DNA of 64,000 nt from Rhodococcus sp. SMB37 (GTDB lineage Bacteria; Actinomycetota; Actinomycetes; Mycobacteriales; Mycobacteriaceae), in the NCBI RefSeq assembly GCF_004345605.1, contig NZ_SLVY01000021.1, positions 1 to 64,000 of the forward strand, given 5' to 3'. Within the stretch, counting starts at the first letter, position 1. Every line of letters begins with the position of its first letter. The notes beneath the pieces were generated by a model, which was given only the letters and a program-made list of their open reading frames with translations, was not told the origin of the DNA and searched no databases. The position numbers and the translations under genes were made by a program. Of this stretch, positions 48,050-57,730 are shown piece after piece.

Positions 48050-48095
48050 CGTATATTACTCATAATCAGATACATCAGTACAGTCTCGATATACG
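48050..48095. promoter_or_regulatory. CGTATAT/ATATACG inverted boxes between flavin reductase and CitE-like genes
   Basis: CGTATAT (48050-48056) and its complement ATATACG (48089-48095) flank an AT-rich stretch that holds both divergent start regions. They could be sites for the local regulator or -10 boxes that happen to mirror each other. Confidence 0.35.
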
Positions 48096-48106
48096 AAAGG
48101 TGTCCT

Positions 48107-49066
48107 ATGAGCACCCGCACCACCCGCCCGAGGCGCAGCACCCTCGCGGTACCCGGATCGAACCCCAAGATGATCGACAAGGCGCGCGGACTGCCTGTGG
48201 ACGCGGTCTTCCTCGACCTCGAGGACGCGTGCGCACCGAACGCCAAGGCTGCCGGACGCGAGATCATCGTGAAGTCTCTCCTCGAGGGTGGGTTCGACGA
48301 CAAGATCCGCACAGTCCGGGTCAACGACTGGACCACGCCCTGGACCTACCGCGACGTCGTCGACGTCGTCGAAGGCGCCGGCGCGCACCTGGACTGCATC
48401 ATGCTACCCAAGGTGCAGGACGCCGCGCAGGTGCGCGCGCTCGACATGCTCCTGACGCAGATCGAGAAGTCGGCCGGGCTCGAGGTCGGCCAGATCGGAA
48501 TCGAAGCCCAGATCGAAACCGCTTCGGGGCTCATCGCTTTGGATGCCATCGCGCAGGCGAGCACGCGAATCGAAACGCTCATCTTCGGACCCGCCGATTT
48601 CATGGCGTCGATCCACATGAAATCGCTCGTCGTGGGCGAGCAACCGCCCGGATACGACGTGGGCGATGCATACCACCACATTCTCATGTCGATCCTCATG
48701 GCAGCCCGCGCCCACGGCAAGCAGGCCATCGACGGCCCCTACCTCGCAATCAAGGACCTCGAGGGTCTCGGACGTGTTGCGGGCCGAGCCGCGGCACTCG
48801 GCTTCGACGGCAAATGGGTGCTCCACCCCACCCAGGTCGACGTGATCAACGAAGCCTTCAGCCCGGATCAGACCGATTACGACCACGCCGAGAACATCCT
48901 CGACGCCTACGAGTGGTGCACGTCCGAAGCCGGCGGGTCCCGCGGCGCGGCGATGCTCGGCGACGAGATGATCGACGAGGCCTCCCGCAAGATGGCGCTG
49001 GTCATCTCCGGTAAGGGCCGCGCGGCGGGCATGACACGAACCTCGGTGTGGCAACCTCCGGAATGA
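48107..49066 (+). CDS. HpcH/HpaI aldolase / CitE-like lyase (paralog 2)
   Basis: 319 residues. STLAVPGSNPKMIDKARGLPVDAVFLDLEDACAP is the CitE/malyl-CoA-lyase opening. TVRVNDWTTPWTYRDV, MLPKVQDAAQVRALDMLL, GIEAQIETASGLIALDAIA and IFGPADFMASI follow, with GFDGKWVLHPTQVDVINEAF near the end. The acidic metal site (EDACAP and GIEAQIE) is intact. It probably cleaves a malyl- or citramalyl-type CoA ester. It is related to the lyase at 43.2 kb but longer. AAAGG is about 8 bases before the ATG. Confidence 0.88.
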   Translation: MSTRTTRPRRSTLAVPGSNPKMIDKARGLPVDAVFLDLEDACAPNAKAAGREIIVKSLLEGGFDDKIRTVRVNDWTTPWTYRDVVDVVEGAGAHLDCIMLPKVQDAAQVRALDMLLTQIEKSAGLEVGQIGIEAQIETASGLIALDAIAQASTRIETLIFGPADFMASIHMKSLVVGEQPPGYDVGDAYHHILMSILMAARAHGKQAIDGPYLAIKDLEGLGRVAGRAAALGFDGKWVLHPTQVDVINEAFSPDQTDYDHAENILDAYEWCTSEAGGSRGAAMLGDEMIDEASRKMALVISGKGRAAGMTRTSVWQPPE

Positions 49067-49069
49067 CCC

Positions 49070-49107
49070 GAAGTGGCCCCCACCGGATCATCGGTGCGGG
49101 CCACTTC
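49070..49107 (+). terminator. 10-bp perfect hairpin with an inner stem, between convergent lyase and prpC
   Basis: GAAGTGGCCC and GGGCCACTTC form the outer stem, and CACCG/CGGTG an inner one. It begins four bases after the lyase stop codon. It lies between converging genes, so it can act in both directions. Confidence 0.8.
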
Positions 49108-49171
49108 AGAAGCGCGCCCCGGGACAGGAGACGGGTGACGGAAACAGCCCGGGGCGCCGCTGAGGCGGGTG

Positions 49172-50296
49172 TCAGGCCACGACGGACCGTTGCGGAACAC
49201 CCGTGTATTCACTGAGCGGACGGATCAGCGCGTTGGATTCACTCTGCTCGATGATGTGCGCCGTCCAGCCGCTGATACGGCTCATCACGAAGATGGGCGT
49301 GAACACCTCGATGTCGAATCCCATGAGGTAATACGCAGGGCCCGTGGGGAAGTCGAGGTTCGGCTTGATTCCGGTGGCGTCGACCATCGTCTTCTCGAGT
49401 ATGTCGTACATCCGCACCCACTTGTCGCCGTCGGTGCGGGCAGCAACGTCGCGGAATGCGTGCCGCATCGTCGGAACGCGCGAATCACCGCTCTTGTAGA
49501 CGCGATGGCCGAAGCCCATCACCTTGTCCTTGCGAGCGAGCTTGCCACGCATCCACTCCTCGGCACGCTCCGGTTCGCCGATCTCGAGCATGTCGTGCAT
49601 GACAGCCTCGTTGGCGCCGCCGTGCAGGGGTCCCTTGAGTGCGCCGATCGCGGCGGTCACGGCGCTGTAGATGTCGGACATCGTCGAGGTCACCACACGG
49701 GCCGCGAACGTCGATGCGTTGAAACTGTGCTCCGCGTACAGGATCAGCGACACCTCGAACGCCTTGACGATCTCGGGTTCCGGCACAGATCCGAAGCACA
49801 TGTTCAGGAAGTTCTCGGCGAACCCCAGCGAATGGTGCGGTGGGATCGGATCGAGGCCACGGCGACGGCGATGGTCCGCCGCGACGATCGTCGGCAGCAC
49901 CGCCATCATGCGCAGCGACTTGGCGCGATTCGCGGTGGGAGTGCTGTCGGCCTCCGCCGGATCCTCGGCGCCGAGGTAGCTGATCGCGGTCCGCACCACG
50001 TCCATCGGGTGGCAGCTCTCCGGCAGCTTCGCGACGAGCGCGAGCAGCGACCGGTCGGCCCGACGTTCGGAACGTTCACGTTGCATGAACAACGTCAGTT
50101 CCGCATCGGTCGGTAACTCACCATTCCACAGTAGGTACGCCACCTGCTCGAAACTGCAGTGCGCGGCCAGATCCTGTACGGCGTAGCCGCGATATGTCAA
50201 GGAGTTCGTCTCGGGCACCACCTTGGAGATCGCGGTGGTGTCGACGACGACGCCGGCCAGACCCTTGTAGATCGTCGGAACAGCGGTGTCTGTCAT
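49172..50296 (-). CDS. prpC: 2-methylcitrate synthase
   Basis: 374 residues, short citrate-synthase type. TIYKGLAGVVVDTTAISKV, LTYRGYAVQDLA, GPLHGGANEAVM (first catalytic His), MGFGHRVYKSGDSR (second His) and NLDFPTGPAYYLMG (catalytic Asp) are present. It joins propionyl-CoA and oxaloacetate. The ATG overlaps the prpB stop codon (TGATG), with AGGAGG 5 bases upstream. It is the last gene of prpDBC, which is controlled from the prpD/prpR region. Confidence 0.94.
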   Translation of the reverse strand: MTDTAVPTIYKGLAGVVVDTTAISKVVPETNSLTYRGYAVQDLAAHCSFEQVAYLLWNGELPTDAELTLFMQRERSERRADRSLLALVAKLPESCHPMDVVRTAISYLGAEDPAEADSTPTANRAKSLRMMAVLPTIVAADHRRRRGLDPIPPHHSLGFAENFLNMCFGSVPEPEIVKAFEVSLILYAEHSFNASTFAARVVTSTMSDIYSAVTAAIGALKGPLHGGANEAVMHDMLEIGEPERAEEWMRGKLARKDKVMGFGHRVYKSGDSRVPTMRHAFRDVAARTDGDKWVRMYDILEKTMVDATGIKPNLDFPTGPAYYLMGFDIEVFTPIFVMSRISGWTAHIIEQSESNALIRPLSEYTGVPQRSVVA

Positions 50297-51210
50297 CACT
50301 GCCTCCTGTCGAGGGTGAAATTGAATATCCCGGAATCGAATTCGTTGTAGCGCTCGTATTCGAGCACCTCGTACAACCGCGAGCGAGTCTGCATCTCGTC
50401 GAGCAGGTTCTCCTGCGTTCCCTCCTCATGGATGACCCGCAGTCCCTTCTCGATGGCACCCATGGCCAACCGCAGAGTGGTCACCGGGTAGATCACCGCG
50501 TTGTAGCCGATCTTCTCCAGAACCTGTGCGGGGATCAGCTGCGACTTGCCGAACTCGGTCATGTTCGCGAGCAACGGCACATCCACTGCGGCGCGGAACT
50601 TCTCGAAGTCCGCCGTGGTGTGGAGCGCCTCGGTGAAGATCAGGTCGGCGCCGGCCTCGGCGTAGGCCTTCACACGATCGATGGCGGAGGAGATCCCTTC
50701 GATACCCGCCGCGTCGGTGCGGGCGCAGATCACGAAGTTCGAGTCGCGGCGAGCCGATACCGCGGCGCGCAGACGACGCACCATCTCGTCGGTGCCGACG
50801 ATGGCCTTGCCGTCGAGGTGACCGCACCGCTTCGGGTTGATCTGATCTTCGAGGTGCAGACCGGCGACACCGGCGTCTTCGAGCACGGTGACGGTGCGGG
50901 CAGCGCTCATGGGCTCACCGAAGCCGGTGTCGGCGTCCACGAGCACCGGCAGGTCGGTGACCCGCGCGATCTGCGCGCTGTGTGCGGTGACCTCGGTCAG
51001 CGTCGTCAACCCGATGTCCGGCAGCGCCAACCCTGCGGAAAAGGCTCCGCCGGAGATGTAAACGCCCTCGAAACCGATCTCCTGGACGAGCTTGGCCGTC
51101 AGCGGATTGATCGCGCCGGGAAGACGCGTGATGGTGCCCGATTCGAGGCCCTTCCGGAAGGCAATGCGCTTGTCCGCCGGAGTGGTGGAGGCAGCGATCA
51201 GTCCCGTCAT
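50296..51210 (-). CDS. prpB: 2-methylisocitrate lyase
   Basis: 304 residues. LPGAINPLTAKLVQEIGFEGVYISGGAFSAG, DADTGFGE, and the active-site loop with KRCGH (catalytic cysteine) identify the isocitrate-lyase-superfamily enzyme PrpB. It cleaves 2-methylisocitrate to pyruvate and succinate. The ATG overlaps the prpD stop codon (TGATG). LYEVLEYERYNEFDSGIF closes the protein as in family members. Confidence 0.95.
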   Translation of the reverse strand: MTGLIAASTTPADKRIAFRKGLESGTITRLPGAINPLTAKLVQEIGFEGVYISGGAFSAGLALPDIGLTTLTEVTAHSAQIARVTDLPVLVDADTGFGEPMSAARTVTVLEDAGVAGLHLEDQINPKRCGHLDGKAIVGTDEMVRRLRAAVSARRDSNFVICARTDAAGIEGISSAIDRVKAYAEAGADLIFTEALHTTADFEKFRAAVDVPLLANMTEFGKSQLIPAQVLEKIGYNAVIYPVTTLRLAMGAIEKGLRVIHEEGTQENLLDEMQTRSRLYEVLEYERYNEFDSGIFNFTLDRRQ

Positions 51211-52712
51211 CAGAACAGGCCCTTCGGCAGCTTCGGTGCCCGTGCGAGCACGTCGTCGGTGACGGTGAAGGTGAGACCACCCAGTTCACCGGCCTTCAGG
51301 TCGGCGACGCGCTGCGCGGTGTCGAGGAAGCGGTCCTGCTCGGACGGCTCGACGACACCCTCGGCGAGGATGCGGAACTTCTCGATGTATTGGTCGCGAG
51401 CGAACGGGCGCGCACCGAGCGGGTGGGCGTCCGCGATGGCGAGTTCGTCCACGATGACCTCGCCGTTCTTCAGCGTGACCTCGGCGCGGGCACCGAATGC
51501 CTTTTCTGCGGGGTCGGTGGAGTGGTACCGGCGCGTCCACTCCGGGTCCTCTGCGGTGGAGATCTTGTTCCAGAGCGCGATCGTGTCGGGGCGCTGCGCA
51601 CGCTCGGGTGCGTAGGAACGTTCGTGGTGCCACACACCGTCCTGCAATGCGACCGCGAAAATGTACATCACGGAGTGGTCCAGGGTTTCGCGGGACGCGT
51701 GTGGGTCGAACTTCTGAGGATCGTTCGAGCCGGTACCGATCACGACATGGGTGTGATGGCTGGTGTGCAGAACAATCGACTCGATCTGTTCGAGGTCGCC
51801 GATGCGCTCTCGCATGCGGCGGGCGAGATCGATCGGAGCCTGGCTCTGGTACTCGGCCGAGTGTTCCTTGGTGTACGTGTCGAGGATCGCGCGCTTGGCC
51901 TCTCCGGGTGCCGGCAACGGCACGTCGTACTCGGCCTTCGGGCCGCCGAGCAGCCACGCGATCACACCGTCCTCACCCTCCCAGATGGGAGACGGGGCGC
52001 CCTCGCCGCGAAGGGCACGATCGACGGCCTCGACGGCCATCTTTCCCGCGAAAGCGGGAGCGTAGGCCTTCCAGCTGGAGATCTCGCCCTTGCGGGACTG
52101 ACGCGTGGCCGTCGTCGTGTGCAGGGCCTGTCCGATGGCCTGGTACACGGTCTCGGTGTCGAGCCCGAGGAGTGTCCCGATGCCGGCGGCGGCGGACGGG
52201 CCGAGATGCGCGACGTGATCGATCTTGTGTTCGTGCAAGCAGATCGAACGGACCAGGTCGACCTGGATCTCGTAGCCGGTGGCGAGGCCTCGGATCAACT
52301 CGGCACCGCTGCGTCCGGCGTGCTGGGCCACCGCAAGGATCGGCGGGATGTTGTCGCCCGGATGGGAGTACTCGGCAGCGAGGAAGGTGTCGTGGAAGTC
52401 GAGCTCGCGCACCGCGACCCCGTTCGCCCACGCCGCCCACTCCGGCGAGTAGGTGCCGCCGACCCCGAACACCGTCGAACCCGGGGTGTACGGGTGCGTT
52501 CGGGCCTGGGCCCGCGCGTTCGACACGGGTCGGCGAGTCAGCGACGCGGCGGCGACCGCGGCGTTGTCGATGATGCGGTTGACGATCATGTCTGCGGTGT
52601 CGTCCGGAACCTCGACCGGGTCGGTCGCAACCTCCGCGATCCGCCACGCGAGGTGCTCTTCCTTCGGAAATTCTTCCGCGGACCGATGGGTGCGTACGAG
52701 ATGTGTCTTCAC
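51210..52712 (-). CDS. prpD: 2-methylcitrate dehydratase
   Basis: 500 residues, MmgE/PrpD family. [79 protein letters not shown] and [19 protein letters not shown] are the family landmarks. It removes water from 2-methylcitrate. A GTG start has GGAGG 5 bases upstream; the open frame upstream of it overlaps prpR and is not used. It heads the prpDBC operon, divergent from prpR. Propionyl-CoA from odd-chain or sterol breakdown is the expected input. Confidence 0.95.
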   Translation of the reverse strand: MKTHLVRTHRSAEEFPKEEHLAWRIAEVATDPVEVPDDTADMIVNRIIDNAAVAAASLTRRPVSNARAQARTHPYTPGSTVFGVGGTYSPEWAAWANGVAVRELDFHDTFLAAEYSHPGDNIPPILAVAQHAGRSGAELIRGLATGYEIQVDLVRSICLHEHKIDHVAHLGPSAAAGIGTLLGLDTETVYQAIGQALHTTTATRQSRKGEISSWKAYAPAFAGKMAVEAVDRALRGEGAPSPIWEGEDGVIAWLLGGPKAEYDVPLPAPGEAKRAILDTYTKEHSAEYQSQAPIDLARRMRERIGDLEQIESIVLHTSHHTHVVIGTGSNDPQKFDPHASRETLDHSVMYIFAVALQDGVWHHERSYAPERAQRPDTIALWNKISTAEDPEWTRRYHSTDPAEKAFGARAEVTLKNGEVIVDELAIADAHPLGARPFARDQYIEKFRILAEGVVEPSEQDRFLDTAQRVADLKAGELGGLTFTVTDDVLARAPKLPKGLF

Positions 52713-52759
52713 TGGATCCTCCGAACGTCGGCGCTTCGGTTTGCACGCTACGCAGCGAT

Positions 52760-52850
52760 TAGCAAAGTTGGAAATGCCTTGCAAATGCCTATTTTTGCGG
52801 AACACATCGAGCAAATTTGCGAAGATTGCGTAAGGCCAGGATGCTAGATT
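52760..52850. promoter_or_regulatory. PrpR/RamB-type boxes between prpD and prpR
   Basis: AGCAAAGTT (52761), TTGCAAAT (52779-52786) and the palindrome GCAAATTTGC (52811-52820) resemble the TTTGCAAA-type sites known for PrpR/RamB. A TAGATT box at 52845-52850 ends 7 bases before the prpR ATG, so prpR is probably leaderless. The boxes sit where one bound protein could control both genes. Confidence 0.6.
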
Positions 52851-52857
52851 CGCACCC

Positions 52858-54282
52858 ATGCAGAAGATGTATGCCGGGGCCCGTCTGCGCCGCCTGCGGG
52901 AGGAACGCGGGATGACCCAGACCGCGCTCGCAACCACGCTCGGGTTGTCCACCAGCTACGTCAACCAGCTCGAGAACGACCACCGTCCCCTCACCGTGCC
53001 GGTACTGCTGCGCTTGAACTCGATGTTCGACCTCGACATGGTGTTCTTCGCTGCCGACACCGACGCCCGTCTCCTCGCAGACCTCCAGGAGGTGCTCGCG
53101 GAGAACCCCGACACCACTGCGGTCTCCGCCTCCGAGATCGACGAACTGTTGTCGCGCACTCCGTTTGCGGCACGCGCACTGGTGTCGCTGCACCGCCGGC
53201 TGCGCGGCGCTACAGAACAGCTCGAGCAGTTCGCCCCGGGCGATCCGGGGGTCGTCGCCGACCACGCCACAACGACCCCCTACGAGGAGGTCCGCGACTT
53301 CTTCTACGACCGCCGCAACCATATCGCCGGACTCGACGATGCCGCCGAGGAACTGTTCACCAGCCGCGGACTGACGGTCGGCGGGCTCGATCTGCAGCTG
53401 AGCAGCCTGCTGCACGACGAACACGGCATCACTGTGACCATCCGCACCGACGAACCCGACCGCATCGGACCGAAACGGTCGTACGACCCGGTCGCGAAGG
53501 TCCTGACCCTCGCGCGACGCCTCACCCCAGGCCAACGCGCATTCCAGCTGGCGACGCAGCTCGCGTTCATCGCACACGCCGACACCATCGACGCGATCGT
53601 CGCAGACGCCGACACGTTGCCCGAACGCTCACGGGCCCTTGCTCGCGTCGGCCTGGCCAACTATTTCGCAGGCGCGCTGATCCTGCCGTACACCCAGTTC
53701 CTTCGCTCGGCCGAGGCGATGCGCTACGACATCGACCATCTCGGCGCGAAGTTCGAAGTGGGCTTCGAGACGGTGTGCCACCGGCTGTCGACCCTGCAAC
53801 GTCCCGGACATCGCGGGGTGCCGTTCTTCTTCGTCCGCACCGATCGAGCCGGAAACATCTCGAAGAGGCAGTCCGCCACTGCATTCCATTTCTCACGGGT
53901 GGGTGGCAGCTGCCCGTTGTGGGTGGTGCACGAAGCCTTCACCTCCCCCGGGAGGATCCTGACCCAGGTATCGCAGATGCCCGACGGGCGAACCTACCTG
54001 TGGCTGGCCCGCACCACTCACGAAGGCATGCCTGGATATCTCGCGCCCAAGCGCGATTTCGCCGTGGGGCTCGGCTGCGACCTCGGCTACGCCGAGAAGC
54101 TCGTGTACTCACGCGGCCTGCGCCTCGACGATCCGGACACGACCGTACCTATCGGCGCAGGCTGCAAGGTGTGCGACCGCCCGTCGTGCACCCAACGTGC
54201 CTTCCCACATCTGGGCCGCATCATCCGAATCGACGAGAACAATGCGGGCCTCGCACCCTACTCCGCCGCGGAAAGCCAGTGA
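52858..54282 (+). CDS. prpR: Short-chain acyl-CoA-responsive transcriptional regulator (PrpR/RamB family)
   Basis: 474 residues. An N-terminal XRE helix-turn-helix ([34 protein letters not shown]) precedes an ImmA/IrrE-like and DUF2083 body with [33 protein letters not shown] and [22 protein letters not shown] sequence ([19 protein letters not shown]). The C-terminal domain has four cysteines, including [15 protein letters not shown], which binds an iron-sulfur cluster in mycobacterial PrpR. It activates methylcitrate-cycle and glyoxylate genes in response to propionyl-CoA. It is probably leaderless. A WhiB gene follows after 1 base. Confidence 0.93.
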   Translation: MQKMYAGARLRRLREERGMTQTALATTLGLSTSYVNQLENDHRPLTVPVLLRLNSMFDLDMVFFAADTDARLLADLQEVLAENPDTTAVSASEIDELLSRTPFAARALVSLHRRLRGATEQLEQFAPGDPGVVADHATTTPYEEVRDFFYDRRNHIAGLDDAAEELFTSRGLTVGGLDLQLSSLLHDEHGITVTIRTDEPDRIGPKRSYDPVAKVLTLARRLTPGQRAFQLATQLAFIAHADTIDAIVADADTLPERSRALARVGLANYFAGALILPYTQFLRSAEAMRYDIDHLGAKFEVGFETVCHRLSTLQRPGHRGVPFFFVRTDRAGNISKRQSATAFHFSRVGGSCPLWVVHEAFTSPGRILTQVSQMPDGRTYLWLARTTHEGMPGYLAPKRDFAVGLGCDLGYAEKLVYSRGLRLDDPDTTVPIGAGCKVCDRPSCTQRAFPHLGRIIRIDENNAGLAPYSAAESQ

Positions 54283-54283
54283 G

Positions 54284-54544
54284 ATGCACGACGAACGACA
54301 CCTCGACAGCGACATTCACTGGTGGGCACAGGCCGACTGCCGATTCTTCGGCCCGTCACCGTTCTTCGGACCGGACTCCGAAACCCCCACCGAGCGGCTC
54401 CGCCGCGAGAACCACGCCAAGCGGATCTGCGCCGGTTGCTCTGTCGCCGACGAGTGCCTTCGGTACGCGGTCGACATCGGCGAGCAGTTCGGGATCTGGG
54501 GTGGCACATCCGAACGGGAGAGAAGATCACTCACCCGTGCGTGA
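54284..54544 (+). CDS. WhiB-family regulator directly downstream of prpR
   Basis: 86 residues. Cluster cysteines are at 19, 49, 52 and 58, and the turn GIWGG is at 70-74, followed by a basic end (SERERRSLTRA). The insertion FFGPSPFFGPDSETPTERLRRE between the first and second cysteine is typical of the Wbl group. The ATG comes one base after the prpR TGA, so it is almost certainly co-transcribed, with GGAAAG about 9 bases upstream inside prpR. Two iron-sulfur regulators in one unit suggest shared sensing of redox or carbon state. Confidence 0.9.
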   Translation: MHDERHLDSDIHWWAQADCRFFGPSPFFGPDSETPTERLRRENHAKRICAGCSVADECLRYAVDIGEQFGIWGGTSERERRSLTRA

Positions 54545-54571
54545 TTCCAGCGTCCGGGACTACCACCGGAA

Positions 54572-55348
54572 TCACGCACGGGCAGCAGGGCTGCGCAACC
54601 TGTGATAGCGAATCACAGGGACACCGTCGTCGACGGTCACCGTCGCGTGCACCCCGTACACCTGCTCGATCATCTCGGCGGTCAGCGCCTCGGACGGTGT
54701 GCCGTGCGCAACGATCCGGCCTTTCGAGAGCACCACGACCCGATCGCAGAACATCGCCGCGAGATTGAGATCGTGCAACGCCACGTAGCTGGTCACCGGA
54801 AGTGCCGCGACCCGTTCGAGAATGTCGAGCTGGTGCTGGATGTCGAGGTGGTTCGTCGGCTCGTCCAGCAGCAGTTCTTCGGGTTCCTGCGCGAGGGCCC
54901 GGGCGATCTGCGCTCGCTGACGTTCCCCACCCGACATCGAGCGCCACAACCGGTCGGCGAACTCGGCCATCCCCGTCACGGCAAGGGCACGGTCGATGGC
55001 GTCCGCTCCGCCGTCGTCGCGTCCGAACACATCGGCGTGCGGAATCCTGCCGAGTCGCACCACATCCCGCACCCGGATGTCGACCTCGGTGTGCGCGTGT
55101 TGCCCGACCATCGCAACCCGGCGCGCCAGATCACGGCGCCCGAGACTCCCGATGTCCTGTCCATCGAGAGCCACCGACCCCTCATCGGGACGATCGATGC
55201 CTGCGAGCAAGCGCAGGAGGGACGATTTACCCGACCCGTTCGGCCCCAACAGCCCGATCGTCTCGCCCTGCACAGGTTCGATCGTCACGTCGTCGATGAC
55301 GAGATTCCCACCGCGGCTCCACCGCAGCGACTTTGCGGACAGTGTCAC
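54572..55348 (-). CDS. ABC transporter ATPase of the third riboswitch-controlled importer
   Basis: 258 residues. Walker A is GPNGSGKS, the signature is MSGGERQ, Walker B is ELLLDEPTNHLD, and the switch histidine is in VALHDLNLA. EQVYGVHATVTVDDGVPVIRY closes the protein, as in FepC/HmuV-type ATPases. A GTG start overlaps the permease stop codon (GTGA) and has GAGGAG 6 bases upstream. A longer frame through the permease gene is spurious. It converges on the WhiB gene with a 27-base gap. Confidence 0.92.
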   Translation of the reverse strand: MTLSAKSLRWSRGGNLVIDDVTIEPVQGETIGLLGPNGSGKSSLLRLLAGIDRPDEGSVALDGQDIGSLGRRDLARRVAMVGQHAHTEVDIRVRDVVRLGRIPHADVFGRDDGGADAIDRALAVTGMAEFADRLWRSMSGGERQRAQIARALAQEPEELLLDEPTNHLDIQHQLDILERVAALPVTSYVALHDLNLAAMFCDRVVVLSKGRIVAHGTPSEALTAEMIEQVYGVHATVTVDDGVPVIRYHRLRSPAARA

Positions 55349-56394
55349 GGCGTACTCCTCGTACGGAACAGGATCAGCGCAAAGGCCGGCACGCCGATCA
55401 GAGCGGTCACCACACCCACCGGTACCTCCTGCGGTGCGAACACGGTGCGGGCCACCGCATCCACCCACACCATGAACACTGCACCCACCACGGCGGTGAC
55501 GGGCACGAGATGACTGTGCCGGGGACCCACCAGGAATCGTGCCGCGTGTGGCAGGACGAGACCGACGAACCCGATTGCGCCCGCAGCGCTGACCAGCACG
55601 GCGGTGATCAGAGCGGTCACCAACAGGAACATCAGCCGGGTACGTCCCACCGAGATCCCGAGCGTCGCGGCGGTCGACGAACCGAATGTGAATGCGTCCA
55701 GAGAGGACGCCTTGACCAGACACACCACGATGCCCAGCGCACACACCGCGCCGCAGAGCGCCACATCGCTCCACGTAGCACCGGACAGCGACCCCAGCAA
55801 CCAGAACAGCACCCCACGGGTGCGCTCCGCATCGGCGGACGAGATGACGATGAACGACGTCAACGCCGAGAACAGCTGGGTCCCTGCCACGCCCGCGAGC
55901 ACCACGCGCGAAGTACCTCCGCCCGCGCCGGTCGCAAGCAACAGGACGAGCGCGAACGACACGAGCGCGCCCAGGAAGGCACCGCTCGACAACGACACGG
56001 CACCGCCACCGATGCCCAGCACCGCGATCATCACGGCACCGGTCGACGCACCCGACGAGATCCCCAGGACGAACGGATCCGCCAGCGGGTTGCGCAGCAG
56101 TGACTGCATGATCACGCCGCACACCGCGAGACCCGCGCCGCACACCGCGGCCAGCAGGGTCCGCGGCAGCCTCAGCTCCCAGACGATCCCCTCACGGATC
56201 GCGCTGACCGAGCTGTCTGCCAACCCCACCCGGTCGAAGATGACCGCGTAGACGTCCGACACAGAGAGTTCGGCCGGGCCGATCGTGACGGTCACTGCGA
56301 TCGAGAACGCCAGTACCACCAGCCCGACCACGACGACGACCGCTGCGACCGGGGTACGTTCGGCAGGCGACCGGTACTTCGTCGCCGACACCAT
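55345..56394 (-). CDS. FecCD-family permease of the third riboswitch-controlled importer
   Basis: 349 residues with about ten membrane segments. RLPRTLLAAVCGAGLAVCGVIMQ, NPLADPFVLGISSGASTGAVM, SSLDAFTFGSSTAATLGI and GAIGFVGLVLPHAARFLVGP are the family motifs, including the ATPase-contact loop. The ATG overlaps the binding-protein stop codon (TGATG). It differs clearly from the other two permeases in the window, so it is not a recent duplicate. Confidence 0.92.
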   Translation of the reverse strand: MVSATKYRSPAERTPVAAVVVVVGLVVLAFSIAVTVTIGPAELSVSDVYAVIFDRVGLADSSVSAIREGIVWELRLPRTLLAAVCGAGLAVCGVIMQSLLRNPLADPFVLGISSGASTGAVMIAVLGIGGGAVSLSSGAFLGALVSFALVLLLATGAGGGTSRVVLAGVAGTQLFSALTSFIVISSADAERTRGVLFWLLGSLSGATWSDVALCGAVCALGIVVCLVKASSLDAFTFGSSTAATLGISVGRTRLMFLLVTALITAVLVSAAGAIGFVGLVLPHAARFLVGPRHSHLVPVTAVVGAVFMVWVDAVARTVFAPQEVPVGVVTALIGVPAFALILFRTRSTP

Positions 56395-57482
56395 CAGCCC
56401 GCGAGATTCCACTCGCGCAGAGCGCCGGCCACCTTCTCGATGCCGTCGATCGTACGAATCGACGGGTTCATGTCGGCACCGTTGACGACGATGTACCGCT
56501 GGTTCTGCACAGCCGTCAGACGCTGGGTGACCGGATTCGATTCGAGGAATTCGATCTTGCTGTCCAGCGCGTCACCCGCGATGCTGCGCCGGCTCAGATC
56601 GCCGAGTACCAGTGCCGTGGGATCACGATCGAGGATCGACTCCCAGCTCACCTGCGGCCACTCGTTCGTGGTGTCGTCGAAGACGTTCTTCGCGCCGACG
56701 GAGTCGGTGATGATGCCCGACGAACCGCAGCAGCCCGCGACATACGGGGTGGCAGTGTCGGCGAACCAGTACGCAAGCGACACCCCGGATCCGTCGACAT
56801 CACCCGCGGCGCTCTCATATCGCTGCTGAAGCTCGGCGACGAACCCTTCTCCACGCTCGGTGACGTCGAAGATCGCCGCGAGTTCGCGGATCTCCTTGTA
56901 CACCGCGTCCATCGTCAGCGGCTCGGTCCGGTTGCCATCGGAGTTGACGCTGTTGTCGTCCTTGCCGTCGCAGTCGGTGGGCGACAGGTACGACGGGACC
57001 CCGAGCTGCTCGAACTGCTCCGATGTCGCGACTCCGCCCTCGCCGAGGGTGCCCCCGAAGGAGGCCGACACGAAGTCGGGTTCGGTGTCGAGCACGACCT
57101 CGAAGGAAGGATTATTGTCGGCGAGGCGCGGGACCTTCTCGTTCTCGGCTGCGAGGTTCTCGCGCACCGGGTCGGTCCAGGTCGCGGTGCCGACCATGCG
57201 GTCGGCAAGGCCGAGCGACAGCAGGATTTCCGTCGACCCCTGGTTGAGGGACACGGCCCGCTGCGGTGGGGCGTCGACAGTGATCTCTCGGCCACAGTTC
57301 TGGATGGTCAGCGGGTAGCTCGTCGATCCCGATGCGGCGCGGGCCGCCTGCTGATCAGTGGCGTCGGAGTCTGTGTCGCTCGACGAGCAGCCGGCAACGG
57401 TCATCGCCACGGCGACGAAGGCGACGCCTGCGCGCAGTACCCTGTGCCGCCGCTCACGGGCGGCGAAAATCGAAATACTCAT
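56394..57482 (-). CDS. Corrinoid/metal-chelate-binding lipoprotein of the third importer
   Basis: 362 residues. The lipobox is VAMTVAGC with Cys32. The FecB/BtuF fold has RAVSLNQGSTEILLSLGLADRMVGTATW, FEVVLDTEPDFVSASFGG and a DUF-like middle part. A paired cysteine segment AGCCGSSG recalls the CC pair of the first importer's binding protein. The ATG at 57482 is preferred, because GAGG lies 6 bases upstream; an ATG at 57488 abuts the GAGG. It is controlled by the riboswitch immediately upstream, so a corrinoid ligand is likely. Confidence 0.88.
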   Translation of the reverse strand: MSISIFAARERRHRVLRAGVAFVAVAMTVAGCSSSDTDSDATDQQAARAASGSTSYPLTIQNCGREITVDAPPQRAVSLNQGSTEILLSLGLADRMVGTATWTDPVRENLAAENEKVPRLADNNPSFEVVLDTEPDFVSASFGGTLGEGGVATSEQFEQLGVPSYLSPTDCDGKDDNSVNSDGNRTEPLTMDAVYKEIRELAAIFDVTERGEGFVAELQQRYESAAGDVDGSGVSLAYWFADTATPYVAGCCGSSGIITDSVGAKNVFDDTTNEWPQVSWESILDRDPTALVLGDLSRRSIAGDALDSKIEFLESNPVTQRLTAVQNQRYIVVNGADMNPSIRTIDGIEKVAGALREWNLAG

Positions 57483-57504
57483 GTCCATCCTCGTGGTATT
57501 GCTT

Positions 57505-57665
57505 CGGCCGACGCAGGTGTCCTGGCTCCCGGATCGACGCTTTCCCCCGGCCTTCCAGCCCGTGCGGGCCGTGACCATGAAATCGGGGGGCAGCTCCTCG
57601 GTGACAGTTGCGGGACAGCCCCGGATTCACACCGGTGTTCCCTACGTCGGTTCGAACAGTACAAG
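57505..57665 (-). promoter_or_regulatory. Cobalamin riboswitch 4
   Basis: On the minus strand the core reads GGGAACACCGGTGTGAATCC, then GGGGCTGTCCCGCAACTGT (about 57604-57642), and the closing box GGGAGCCAGGACACCTGCG lies at about 57513-57531. It leads directly into the binding-protein gene of the third importer. The limits are approximate. Confidence 0.95.
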
Positions 57666-57730
57666 ACCGGCCTCGGTACCCGAGCCATGGATCCCTCGTC
57701 CCACCTGGCCGCTCGTGGTCAGAGGACGGC

